Assembly: GCA_001411745.2 (NCBI GenBank) | Contig: LIQB01000004.1 | Location: 1 to 64,000, forward strand | Direction: 5' to 3' | Source: Psychrobacter glacincola | GTDB lineage: Bacteria; Pseudomonadota; Gammaproteobacteria; Pseudomonadales; Moraxellaceae | Length of the DNA stretch: 64,000 nt | Shown: positions 55,794-64,000 of the stretch, one piece after another | Position numbering within the stretch: the stretch's first letter is position 1 | Layout: the number at the start of each line of letters is the position of its first letter | Position numbers and translations under genes: made by a program | The notes under the pieces: model-generated | The model's input: the letters and a program-made list of their open reading frames with translations, nothing else | Database searches by the model: none | Told to the model about the DNA's origin: nothing

Positions 55794-56839
55794 GGCACTT
55801 TCGCCAATCTTAACAAGCAAGTTTGTGCAAAGCCATCGCCTTCACCCATTGGTGCAGTAGAATGGGTATCATTGGGTAAGCGCATATGAAATGTCACGCC
55901 CAGCTCACCTAATTTCATCGCCCCATACGCCAGTTGTGCGAGTTTTTGCTCATGATGTGCTGCTGGCATATCCGCATAATCTAACGTTTGCTCATGACCG
56001 ACTGGATCAGCAAAGTGCTTGGTCAACATGCCTTGACCACGTGCTACATGTCCCCACGACACCCGTGCCAGCGACTCGCCTTCAACGTAGTTATCTAGCC
56101 GCTCAAAATCATCTTGACCTTGCCGATATTGCCCACCTGTTGGCAAATCCTCCTGACTGGCAACAGCATATTGCGCCTGCCAATCAAACACTGCAGGTTT
56201 TGGATAGACCCAAGCAGTACGGGCAAAATACACATAGGACCACGCCCGCATAATGCCCAAAGGATAAACCGTTTTAATTTTTAAGCGTGGTAATTCAAAC
56301 TGCCCACGATTCTGCGTCGGTACTGGCAAGCGAATCACTTGCTCGCCTTGCAGTCGTGTCACAAGTATCGACTGTTTATTATCAGCGCCATGTTTGATTT
56401 TTTTATGGGCTTTTTTATCTGTTTTATTATTAGGCTTGTCATCAGCCTGCTCGAAGCTAAATAACAACTGTCGTCTCGGTTGGCGGCTCTCACTGCGCAA
56501 CTGTAAAGTCACCCAAACAGGCGCGCCCGCTTCTGCCATAGTCACTTCAAGCAAACGTACTTGCAGACCTGAAATGTGCGCAAAGGTTACATGAAAGCTG
56601 ATAAGCCAGACGCTGACCAAATAAAAACATAAACCTAATACCAAGTTATTGCCATAGTTAATGCCAGCAATAAAGGTAATAATTAATAACACTGCATATA
56701 GCGTCCCTTCACGGCTAAAAAAGATATAGACGTTACGCAAATTGAGGGTGGCACTATCACTTTTGGGCGCACGCGAGGCAAACCAACGGCTTAATGCGGA
56801 AGTGGCTGGTACGGTTAAGGCTTTTGGCAAAAAGCGCAT
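55790..56839 (-). CDS. DUF58 domain membrane protein
   Basis: 349-aa protein. Two adjoining hydrophobic stretches at about residues 50-90 (LYAVLLIITFIAGINYGNNLVLGLCFYLVSVWLISFHVTFAHISG) anchor it. A soluble DUF58 part follows: YPLGIMRAWSYVYF and GGQYRQGQDDFERLDNYVEGESLARVSWGHVARGQGMLTKHF (the signature ends with W-x-x-x-A-R). The DUF58 signature usually reads REYxxGDxxRxIxW. It lies in the MoxR-DUF58-transglutaminase operon, with ATGA overlap to the last gene. Confidence 0.88.
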   Translation of the reverse strand: MRFLPKALTVPATSALSRWFASRAPKSDSATLNLRNVYIFFSREGTLYAVLLIITFIAGINYGNNLVLGLCFYLVSVWLISFHVTFAHISGLQVRLLEVTMAEAGAPVWVTLQLRSESRQPRRQLLFSFEQADDKPNNKTDKKAHKKIKHGADNKQSILVTRLQGEQVIRLPVPTQNRGQFELPRLKIKTVYPLGIMRAWSYVYFARTAWVYPKPAVFDWQAQYAVASQEDLPTGGQYRQGQDDFERLDNYVEGESLARVSWGHVARGQGMLTKHFADPVGHEQTLDYADMPAAHHEQKLAQLAYGAMKLGELGVTFHMRLPNDTHSTAPMGEGDGFAQTCLLRLAKVP

Positions 56840-56987
56840 GACTACCCTATCCTTACCATAAAATTGATACTCTCATTCATAATTGGTGATAGCTTTAAAA
56901 ACAAATACGCTATGAAACAACAAGCAGCTGAAAAATAAATACTCAGATAACAGTGATTGAAATAACAACTATTGAAATAACCATCAT

Positions 56988-58016
56988 TTAAATGACAACA
57001 GCCACTTCTGCCAATATACGTTGTGCGATGGTCTGTTTCGCTTGCCCACCAGTCACATGTGCGGGTACAAAACGCTGACCGAGACGATGATCTGTGACCG
57101 CGGCAAACACCGCTTGGATATCCTCAGGTGTCACTTCCATATGCCCCGATACGTACGCATAAGCCTGCGCGGCACGCTGTAGCGACAATACTCCACGCGG
57201 TGATAAGCCATGATACTCGGAGCTTGCTCGTGTTTTTGCGACCAATCGCTGCAGATAATCTAAGACCACATCCGCGACATAAACGTGTTTAACACCTTGC
57301 TGTGCTAATAAGACCGCCTCGGTATCAAGCAACGCATCTAAATTTTTTAGTAGCTCGCGGCGATCCTGACCTTTTAATAGCTCACGCTCTGCGGTAGGCG
57401 ACGGATAACCAAGTGATAAGCATAGTAAGAATCTATCTAGCTGCGATTCAGGAAGCGGATAGACACCTGCTTGCTGCAAAGGATTTTGGGTTGCAATGAC
57501 AAAAAACGGCTGCGGCAAAGGATAGGTTTGCCCATCTTGAGTGACTTGCCGTTCTTCCATCGCTTCTAGCAACGCGCTTTGCGTCTTAGGGCTAGAGCGA
57601 TTAATCTCATCAGCGAGTAGCAGCTGAGTAAAAATAGGACCTGCTCGAAACTCAAATTGCTGTTTCTTTTGATCATAAATGCTCATCCCCAAAATATCTG
57701 CTGGCAGCATATCATTGGTGAACTGTACACGACTAAAGCTCAAGCCTAATAATTGCGCCAAGCCTTGCGCCAACGTCGTCTTGCCCATACCCGGCAGATC
57801 TTGCAGTAACAAATGTCCACCTGCCAAAATACCACTCAGCGCAAGCTTAACCACTTGCGGCTTATCTAACACAATATGATTTAACTGCGCCATAAGTTGG
57901 GCAATTTTTTGCTGATTGTGACGATAGTCAGCAGCGCTAAAGGTCGACTTATGAATCACCTCTGCTGCTGATGGATGTGGTGTTGTAATGGCTCTATCGA
58001 TAGCTGCGTGGGTCAT
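56988..58016 (-). CDS. MoxR family AAA+ ATPase
   Basis: 342-aa AAA+ chaperone-like ATPase. Walker A LLQDLPGMGKTTLAQGLAQLLG (about residue 73), ATP-binding SRVQFTNDMLPADILGMSIYD, Walker B LLLADEINRSSPKTQSALLEAMEERQV, sensor 1 FFVIATQNPLQQAGVYPLPESQLDRFLL, and sensor 2 GLSPRGVLSLQRAAQAYA. MoxR proteins act with DUF58/VWA partners in maturation or stress functions. An in-frame TTG lies at 58022, but ATG 58016 is preferred. It is first in the three-gene operon; 148 bases separate it from DUF58. Confidence 0.92.
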   Translation of the reverse strand: MTHAAIDRAITTPHPSAAEVIHKSTFSAADYRHNQQKIAQLMAQLNHIVLDKPQVVKLALSGILAGGHLLLQDLPGMGKTTLAQGLAQLLGLSFSRVQFTNDMLPADILGMSIYDQKKQQFEFRAGPIFTQLLLADEINRSSPKTQSALLEAMEERQVTQDGQTYPLPQPFFVIATQNPLQQAGVYPLPESQLDRFLLCLSLGYPSPTAERELLKGQDRRELLKNLDALLDTEAVLLAQQGVKHVYVADVVLDYLQRLVAKTRASSEYHGLSPRGVLSLQRAAQAYAYVSGHMEVTPEDIQAVFAAVTDHRLGQRFVPAHVTGGQAKQTIAQRILAEVAVVI

Positions 58017-58057
58017 AGTCAATTATTGGCTCATTTCTTATGGGATTAGTGTTTCTA

Positions 58058-58226
58058 GGGCGTGTTCTTATTTTGAAAGTGGTGACAAAAATGAGATAAA
58101 TGGCAGCCAAACAAGGAAAATAGCGCTGATAATATTAAGATATTAACCAATTATTTGACTTGATTTGGCAAAATTTAACCATCTTTAGCCCATTTAGTCG
58201 CTTTCGTTTAGCTTGAGGACACGCCA
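58058..58226. repeat. MITE-like element of about 167 bp
   Basis: GGCGTGTTCT at 58059-58068 and AGGACACGCC at 58216-58225 are inverted repeats with one mismatch. Beyond them both ends contain GAAAG/CTTTC (about 58075 and 58201). The interior of about 147 bases has no gene. The same GGACACGCC appears at 82-90, suggesting a dispersed family. No target duplication is clear. Confidence 0.55.
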
Positions 58227-58234
58227 TAAACTGG

Positions 58235-58708
58235 CTATTGCTTTGAGTCATCTTCAGTTATCGGCGCGGCGGCACGAAGCGTTGACAGATAAGCGATGAC
58301 ATCTGCGCGTTCTTGTGCATCGGGCATCGGGTTTGACAGCATTTTTGAGTCTAGCATGGCTTTTTCTGCATCCGCAATATAAGGGTCAAGCGTTTGCGCA
58401 TCCCATACCCAACCTGATGTTTTTAGCCCGTCACTATAGGTGTAATCTTCCAGCTCAGCGGCGGGCGCACCGTATATATTCATCAGCTGCGGACCTTTTT
58501 TGTTGAGCCCCGCATTCAGCTGATGACATTGACCACAAGCGTCCTGATAAATGATCGCGCCGTTATCAGCATCACCTTCCGTATAGAGCGGCAATGTCAC
58601 AGCAGCACGATGATCCGGTGGCGTATTTTCTCCGCAAGCACTGAGCAATAAAACAGCAGCAAATATACTGCTTATTTGATATTTATTAATGATGGGCATT
58701 TTCGGCAA
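58235..58708 (-). CDS. Lipoprotein class I cytochrome c
   Basis: 157-aa predicted lipoprotein. Signal SSIFAAVLLLSACGEN with a L-S-A-C lipobox near residue 25. A single haem c site CGQCHQL is at about residue 58, in EGDADNGAIIYQDACGQCH; KGPQLMNIYGAPAAELEDYTYSDGLKTSGWVWDAQTLDPYI is a class I pattern, with a candidate Met ligand in SKMLSNPMPDAQERADVIAYLSTLR. It would carry electrons in the periplasm, tethered to a membrane. A second Met three codons later (58699) is an alternative start. No partner oxidase lies nearby. Confidence 0.88.
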   Translation of the reverse strand: MPKMPIINKYQISSIFAAVLLLSACGENTPPDHRAAVTLPLYTEGDADNGAIIYQDACGQCHQLNAGLNKKGPQLMNIYGAPAAELEDYTYSDGLKTSGWVWDAQTLDPYIADAEKAMLDSKMLSNPMPDAQERADVIAYLSTLRAAAPITEDDSKQ

Positions 58709-58988
58709 TCTTTGGTTAAGGTATGTCAGCTATAGGTGAACAATAAAAATGATAAGGTAGGGTCAAACACATGCAAAGTGGAACCCTCTTCACATCTAAA
58801 CAGCTGCTGTTAAAAACATAACGTTATTTATTGGGGCATATCGAGCCAATAAACAACGCTTATAGGACAGTTTGAGTAAGGCTTTTGTAATTTATGCCGA
58901 TAAAAAATTTATGAGCTATTAAGCCGTGTCGAGTATTCCATAAATAGGCACTATTGATAGTTCCATATCAAACGGACCCTAAATGACG

Positions 58989-61076
58989 TTAGGTCGCAAC
59001 CTTTATCGTACTGCTGGGTTCTTCTAAATAATAGCCTTGTAAATAGCGCGCGCCCACGCTCCAAGCAACGGACATGGTCGCCGCGTCTTCAATATAAGGC
59101 ATCAATACGTCCACATTGACTTCATTAGTACGCATAATAAGTGATTTGACAGTTTCTAAATTGTCTGCTGAATCAATACCATCCACATAGCTGCGTGCTA
59201 AACGCACCATATCTGGCTGCACAAAACTGACAATCTCTATGGATTTAGCAGAAGAACCGAAGTTATTGATGCCCATCTGACAGCTGACTTGGCTAAGGGC
59301 GGCAAATTGTGTTTTTGCCACTGTGAGATGGTCTGAGACGTCTTTTTCGTTGAATTGCAAGGTGAGCACACCAGCTGCACCGCCCACCGCTTTTATAAGC
59401 TGACTGGCAACACTAGGCAGTTTTTTGTCTATCAATGAGGCACTAGTCAATTGCACTAGCAATCTGGCTTCAGGATGTGTTTTACGTACCTCATTGACCT
59501 TTTTACAGGCATTGATGAGCACCCAACGATCTATTTTTTCGAGCAATTTATGCGTCTTGGCGACTGCCATAAATTGATCAGGCGTCAATATCGTATTGTC
59601 CGCATCCGCCAATGGCAACCGCAGATATACTTCAAAAAAGTCGCTTCGGTCATTGTTAATATCATATATTGGCTGGAAAGATAACTCAAAACGGCTATTG
59701 GCAATGGCATCAACTAAAGATTCGGCAAGCGCATGATCATCACTATTGGCATGCTCGCTTGGATCGTACAAATGATAAGTGCCGCCATGATTAGAGGTCT
59801 CTATCATAATCTGATTGATGGCATCCATCGCACGTTCGAGCACGATACTTGGCTCTGCTGTATTGGTTTCGATTTTGACAATACCAATACTGACAGTCGT
59901 ACTGGTCGTACGCTTGTCTACTTCAATGAGCATATCACTGATACGTGAACCAATATGCTTAGCCAGTGTTTCAAGCTCTGTGGTGCTCTTGTCCTCGACC
60001 AGTATGGTAAAGGCGGTATCACTAAAACGACTCACATGCCCGTCTGATATCAGCTCATCTAACGCATAGGCGACTTGCTTGACGGTCGCATCTACCCCTT
60101 GCAAACCTAGACTGCTTCTTATTTTACCGACATTATCGAGCTGAATATACAAAAGCCCAGCCGTCAGTACACCTTGACGTGCTTGCTGGTACACGATTGC
60201 CATTTGTTCTTCAAAGCCGCGGCGGTTGTTGATTCCTGTCAGACTGTCTTTGCATTCAGCGGCTGCCAAACGCTTAGCGACTTCCGCACTATTATTATGG
60301 TTTTGTTGGATAATAACCTGCGTCACTGGCTCGCCATCTAAGGTCGCGGCTGCCAATTGTAGCTTTGCTTCAAAAGTACTGCCATCCATCCGCTTACTTT
60401 CAAAATTGAACTCGACTTCTTGGCGGCTACCTTTATCAAATTGACGTAAAAACTGTTTGAAACCCTTAACGTTATCACCGCCTGCAATCAGGTCGACAAC
60501 AGGCACGCCTATGGCATCATTCATTGACTCAAAACCAAAAAGCTGAAGATAAGGGTCATTGGCAAAAATATGGATACCCTGATCAATATAGGCGACCGCA
60601 CTTTTAGAGTTTTTAATCAATACGTTGGCGCGTTGCTCTGCTTCAGAGAGAACATGTCGCAACGTTCTAAGCTCACGGCGACTGCGTAAATTATCATGCT
60701 GTAGGCAGATAGACATCACTACTGCCATCTCTTGGTCTACTTTGAGCGATTTGACCATCGTGCCGCTAATAATATCAGGTAACCCCTCATCATTATTGGT
60801 GGACGCTACCATCTCTTCATTGAATAGGCAGATCATAGGCAACTCAATACTTTGCTCTTGAACGACGCCCACCACATCGGTGAAACTCATATCATAAGCA
60901 TTGCCAAACACCAAGACATCCCACGGTTGTCGAAGTGACTTTAACAGCTCCTCTTTATCGTCCAAAAACCCTAAATTGATGGTGTCATAATAGCAACCTA
61001 GTAAGTGCACAAGGCGCTCAGCGTAGAGCTGATCGTCATCAATGACTAAGAGGTTTAAGATGGACTGAGTACGCAT
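58989..61076 (-). CDS. FimX-like degenerate GGDEF/EAL c-di-GMP protein
   Basis: 695-aa protein with the order REC-like (residues about 1-125, VIDDDQLYAERLVHLLG), PAS (about 150-265), GGDEF (about 275-440) and EAL (about 450-690). The GGDEF motif is replaced by FSDTA in SRFSDTAFTILVED, and the EAL motif reads EVY in FFEVYLRL. So neither synthesis nor hydrolysis is expected, but c-di-GMP binding at the EAL site is possible. Pseudomonas FimX (691 aa; known to have GDSIA and EVL in those motifs) has the same layout and drives type IV pilus assembly. Orthology is inferred from layout and length. REC lacks a clear phospho-acceptor Asp (VLVFGNAYDM). The gene is monocistronic. Confidence 0.8.
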   Translation of the reverse strand: MRTQSILNLLVIDDDQLYAERLVHLLGCYYDTINLGFLDDKEELLKSLRQPWDVLVFGNAYDMSFTDVVGVVQEQSIELPMICLFNEEMVASTNNDEGLPDIISGTMVKSLKVDQEMAVVMSICLQHDNLRSRRELRTLRHVLSEAEQRANVLIKNSKSAVAYIDQGIHIFANDPYLQLFGFESMNDAIGVPVVDLIAGGDNVKGFKQFLRQFDKGSRQEVEFNFESKRMDGSTFEAKLQLAAATLDGEPVTQVIIQQNHNNSAEVAKRLAAAECKDSLTGINNRRGFEEQMAIVYQQARQGVLTAGLLYIQLDNVGKIRSSLGLQGVDATVKQVAYALDELISDGHVSRFSDTAFTILVEDKSTTELETLAKHIGSRISDMLIEVDKRTTSTTVSIGIVKIETNTAEPSIVLERAMDAINQIMIETSNHGGTYHLYDPSEHANSDDHALAESLVDAIANSRFELSFQPIYDINNDRSDFFEVYLRLPLADADNTILTPDQFMAVAKTHKLLEKIDRWVLINACKKVNEVRKTHPEARLLVQLTSASLIDKKLPSVASQLIKAVGGAAGVLTLQFNEKDVSDHLTVAKTQFAALSQVSCQMGINNFGSSAKSIEIVSFVQPDMVRLARSYVDGIDSADNLETVKSLIMRTNEVNVDVLMPYIEDAATMSVAWSVGARYLQGYYLEEPSSTIKVAT

Positions 61077-61429
61077 AAGAAGCCTTTTGGATCTTGTGAT
61101 CTTATTTTTATGTTTGATACCCTACACCTTTTCCAAGCATTAACCTAATAAGGAAAATACTATCAGGGATAGGCTTAGCGGTTTTTAGTAGATTGGCATC
61201 GTCTTTCGAATCAAGGCGACATCTTGGCGAAGCAAAAACATCGTATAAACGAACATAACTGTATCAATCATTATAGACAATAACTTGACTGATTGTAGAC
61301 TAACTTATCATCATTATTCAGTACATTTATTCACTGCTATTATCGAATAAAAAATTCAATGAAGTAACCTTTAAACCAGCATTTATTAACATTACTATTT
61401 GACAACTTTTCAATAGACGCTCAAACAAA
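61077..61429. other. 353-bp intergenic region
   Basis: No gene or clear hairpin. It should contain the fimX-like promoter on the minus strand. Confidence 0.4.
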
Positions 61430-63211
61430 CTAAAGCTGCACCACCTCATACTGGCTGAACTCATCCGTAATCAGCAACCTCTGTCCCAAACGTAAAGGGG
61501 TTTGTTTGCTATTAATACGCATAATGACTCTATCATCGGTCTGAAAGTAAGAAGTCGGTACAATCAAAGTACCAGTGGTTTGTAGTCGCTCATCTCTACC
61601 AAGGATAAATGCTGGCACAAAATGGCGACTACGCGTTTCTCTGCCTTCACCTTCTAAACGCAAGCCACAAGCCACTAGCTGATGTCCGAGTACTTGCCAC
61701 TCGATCTCTGGGTTTTTGCTATCAAAATCAAGCCAGCGCGCCACGCCCATCGACCAATCAGGCGGCGTGATTGTATCAGATCGACAGACTAAAAAAAGGC
61801 TCATCATATGTAATGCTGGCGGTGCAGTCGTCGCAGATGCATTCTCATCAGCCACTATGTTAAGGCTGTCTTTATGAACACTGTTTTTATGAAAGCGATC
61901 TTTATGAAAGTGGTCTTTATTTAAAGTATCTACTGTTGGTGATAATCGTAGGGTACGAAATAATGACAAATCATCATTACGATCAAAGGTTTCACTGGCT
62001 AATACGTGGCTGCTGTCTTGTTTTTTATTCACGGTATCATAACGAGGACGCTGCTCATCTGGTAACTCTTTTATAGCGATTAAACTGGTAAAGCTATGCG
62101 AATGGCTCACCCGGTAATGAATATTATTAAAACCTGTAATCAAAACAGCGTCTTCTTTCGCACTATGTTTAGTCGCTAGGGTGAGCGGCGGCTGTAAATA
62201 GCGGTAATTGAGCGTCATCGCTATTTTATTAAGCAAGTGACTCTCAACGCCGTCACCCCCTTCCGTAACTAAAGCCTGTTTGCGTCGTTTAAGATACTCA
62301 ACCAGCGGGGCAATTTCTATGAATAAACAGTGATAGCGATCGTCGTATGGGTTGATTGTAGAGCTGGCCGTCAGGTAAGTTGGCGGATTGTCACTTTGTA
62401 AATCAACGAACACGCGTGTCTCAGTGGTTGGCTCAATCGTCGCAACGATATGCTTAGCCCATTCAGGTAACAAACGTTGGACGAGCAGAATATTGGGACG
62501 ACGCATGGCACGTACATTTAATAGACTGTATAAACAAATTTGGCAATACAACTGATGAACCGTCTTGGCACGCTGTACGCCTGCCGTAACACTCATATTA
62601 ATCTCAGCCGCATGGTACTGATAAGCAAGGTAATACAGCTGATTGATTTTGTGCCATAAGTAAGATGAGGGTTTTTGATAGCACAGTGCTTCTTCGCCCA
62701 ATAGCTTCTGGTACATCAGCAGCGTCTGGTAAATAGCAATGGCGAGTGCCGTTGATGAGGACTTATCACCATTAAAATAGCGCTGCCAGCCATTACTTGC
62801 AGCGTATTTTCGCTGATTATTGAGCAATGAAGTTTTATGACGTATCACTCTGTCATAGACCATAATCATTGAATAATATAGCGACTTTATTTGAGCCACA
62901 TAACCCATTTGAATGTCACTAAGCGCACCTGTCTCATAAATATAAGACTGTCGCAAAGTGGCAATTAACTGATCTGAGGCATCTATCACCGTCGCCATAA
63001 GGGTAAGACGTTGCGAATCATCGATATTGGCCACACGTAGTACCGTAAGTATTTTTGCCAATTGTTCAGCTTGCTGTGCTTGCGTTTGCGAAGGTAACGC
63101 TGCCAACAACTTTAGCAAATAACCTTCTTGGCCATTAGCGGATCGCTTAGAAACTAGTGGCAATGCCTCTGTAGAAGATAGGTGCTCTTGAAACGTCGAT
63201 AAAGTTATCAT
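61430..63211 (-). CDS. Large protein with possible C-terminal PilZ-like domain
   Basis: 593-aa soluble protein that I do not fully recognise. Residues 1-320 are mostly helical (LLKLLAALPSQTQAQQAEQLAKILTVLR, TALAIAIYQTLLMYQKLLGEEALCYQ). The C-terminal DWSMGVARWLDFDSKNPEIEWQVLGHQLVACGLRL stretch follows the W-x-x-G-x-x-R-W...G pattern of PilZ-like c-di-GMP proteins from other gammaproteobacteria and betaproteobacteria; this is memory-based. Residues about 425-452 contain a repeated HKD/HKN-type motif. The frame opens at 63307, but ATG 63211 has AGGAA at six-base spacing. It lies next to the fimX-like gene. Confidence 0.62.
   Translation of the reverse strand: MITLSTFQEHLSSTEALPLVSKRSANGQEGYLLKLLAALPSQTQAQQAEQLAKILTVLRVANIDDSQRLTLMATVIDASDQLIATLRQSYIYETGALSDIQMGYVAQIKSLYYSMIMVYDRVIRHKTSLLNNQRKYAASNGWQRYFNGDKSSSTALAIAIYQTLLMYQKLLGEEALCYQKPSSYLWHKINQLYYLAYQYHAAEINMSVTAGVQRAKTVHQLYCQICLYSLLNVRAMRRPNILLVQRLLPEWAKHIVATIEPTTETRVFVDLQSDNPPTYLTASSTINPYDDRYHCLFIEIAPLVEYLKRRKQALVTEGGDGVESHLLNKIAMTLNYRYLQPPLTLATKHSAKEDAVLITGFNNIHYRVSHSHSFTSLIAIKELPDEQRPRYDTVNKKQDSSHVLASETFDRNDDLSLFRTLRLSPTVDTLNKDHFHKDRFHKNSVHKDSLNIVADENASATTAPPALHMMSLFLVCRSDTITPPDWSMGVARWLDFDSKNPEIEWQVLGHQLVACGLRLEGEGRETRSRHFVPAFILGRDERLQTTGTLIVPTSYFQTDDRVIMRINSKQTPLRLGQRLLITDEFSQYEVVQL
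61858..61925. repeat. Short imperfect tandem repeats in coding sequence
   Basis: The unit TCTTTATGAAAGNNG/TTTTTATGAAAG repeats about four times in register with a 15-base step. It encodes the (H)KD-x-x-H/FHK repeats of the PilZ-like protein. Slippage-prone. Confidence 0.6.
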
Positions 63212-63431
63212 CAGTATTCCTAGTAACCTTGAGTAACTTGGCAGGAGGCAAATATTCAACCATGCCGTATGCAACAATACAAGATAAAAGATACAAATCA
63301 GCAGCAACCATCAAAATCGACAGCACCCATTTTTAGTAACGATTAATTTCTATAGCATCATCTAACCGCACGCCTATCTTCTAAAAACCACGCTTTGTTC
63401 ACTAATTTTTCAATATACCATAGTGCCTATA

Positions 63432-64000
63432 TTAACGATCATTGTAAATATCAATCGGTACTTTGAAAGGTTTATTTGGTAGCTCTCTCACCAGCTTGGG
63501 TACCAAATAACCAGGGAGTGCTGCCAACAATGACCAATACAGCTCAATTGCGAAGCGCTCATCATTATCGAAATGTGCGGCACCAGCAACTTTGTCTAAT
63601 ACATGTAGATAATAAGGCAGTACCCCACATGAAAACAAACGCTGACTTAATTGCATTTGAACAGCAACGCTATCATTGATGCCTTTTAATAGCACCGCTT
63701 GATTCAATAAAGTGATGCCAGCCGCTCGAGCACGTTGCAGATGCTCTGCTGTTAAGGCATCGATTTCATTGGCATGATTACAGTGGATGACCATCACAAT
63801 ATGACAGCGACTTTGAGACAGTCTGGTCAATAACGCATTGTCCAAACGCGCTGCGATGACCAGCGGCAAGCGCGTATGTAAGCGAATAGTGGTCAATTGC
63901 GGGAGTGACTCTAGCGTATCTAGCCAGGCAAACAGCCGTCTATTGGTGACGTTTAATGGATCACCACCACTCAAAATCACCTCATTAATTTCAGGATGTG
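63432..64000 (-). CDS. epmB: EF-P beta-lysylation protein EpmB, 3' part (partial)
   Basis: C-terminal part of the lysine 2,3-aminomutase-like radical SAM enzyme that converts L-alpha-lysine to beta-lysine for elongation factor P. Visible: HPEINEVILSGGDPLNVTNRRLFAWLDTLESLPQLTTIRLHTRLPLVIAARLDN, then GITLLNQAVLLKGINDS, and CGVLPYYLHVLDKVAGAAHFD, matching the E. coli EpmB order. The SAM cysteines and N terminus are beyond the window end. The codons run on to base 64000, so the gene is cut by the window and not truncated by mutation. The first listed codon, GTG, is internal. Confidence 0.9.
   Translation of the reverse strand, partial: HPEINEVILSGGDPLNVTNRRLFAWLDTLESLPQLTTIRLHTRLPLVIAARLDNALLTRLSQSRCHIVMVIHCNHANEIDALTAEHLQRARAAGITLLNQAVLLKGINDSVAVQMQLSQRLFSCGVLPYYLHVLDKVAGAAHFDNDERFAIELYWSLLAALPGYLVPKLVRELPNKPFKVPIDIYNDR

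Noticed and set aside
63432..63980. Complete short radical SAM-like gene beginning at 63980
   Set aside because: Codons continue in frame to the window edge with EpmB-like residues, so the listed start is internal and the gene is simply cut by the window.

Overview
The window looks like a chromosomal segment of a gammaproteobacterium of the Moraxellaceae, most probably Psychrobacter. This is inferred from the moderate GC content, the gene repertoire (PuuD-type urate oxidase, FetA/CopB-like receptor, FimX-like protein, EpmB) and the intergenic repeats. No database search was possible. I see no tRNA, rRNA, CRISPR array, intact insertion sequence or prophage. Genes are densely packed, mostly in short operons, and many are closed by clear hairpin terminators.

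Layout. (1) 0-9.6 kb, iron acquisition: a TonB protein, a four-gene ferric-siderophore ABC transporter, a PepSY membrane protein and a FetA/CopB-like TonB-dependent receptor, with Fur-box-like sites upstream. (2) 9.9-17.8 kb, urate and allantoin catabolism: an NCS2 (urate-type) permease, a RutR-like TetR repressor, then uraD, uraH, membrane urate oxidase puuD, allantoinase puuE, ureidoglycine aminohydrolase and ureidoglycolate lyase. Two sites that closely match the E. coli RutR consensus lie in front of the permease and in the TetR/uraD divergent gap. (3) 17.9-21.7 kb: trpR-trpE-trpG followed by an EamA exporter, with a TrpR-operator-like sequence over a good sigma-70 promoter. (4) 21.9-24.3 kb: a cystine/polar amino acid ABC importer. 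(5) 24.6-33.0 kb: histidine utilisation, with hutC divergent from hutU, a YjiH-like membrane protein, hutH, hutG and hutI, and a HutC-type palindrome on the promoter. Then come a PepSY protein and gdhA. (6) 35.9-39.2 kb: a five-gene cassette of roadblock/LC7 protein, Aer-type PAS protein, cytosolic PhnD-like protein and two unrecognised proteins. It is the best candidate here for an undescribed sensory system. (7) 39.6-49.9 kb: HdeD-like protein, acetyltransferase, a PaoABCD/MocA-type molybdenum hydroxylase cluster, nitroreductase, FrnE-like DsbA protein and a HAD hydrolase. (8) 50.0-58.7 kb: adhC with a divergent LysR gene, a DUF302 lipoprotein, a DUF4031 protein, a MoxR/DUF58/transglutaminase operon and a lipoprotein cytochrome c. 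(9) 59-64 kb: a degenerate FimX-like c-di-GMP protein, a PilZ-like large protein and the 3' part of epmB, cut by the window end.

The metabolic blocks share a theme of nitrogen and carbon salvage. Purine breakdown would yield glyoxylate and ammonia. Histidine breakdown yields glutamate, and GdhA interconverts glutamate with 2-oxoglutarate. The most striking sequence oddity is a perfect 24-bp inverted repeat (7-base loop) inside the mocA-like gene, where the protein carries extra residues. Two MITE-like elements with inverted termini and a possible dispersed intergenic repeat family are also visible.
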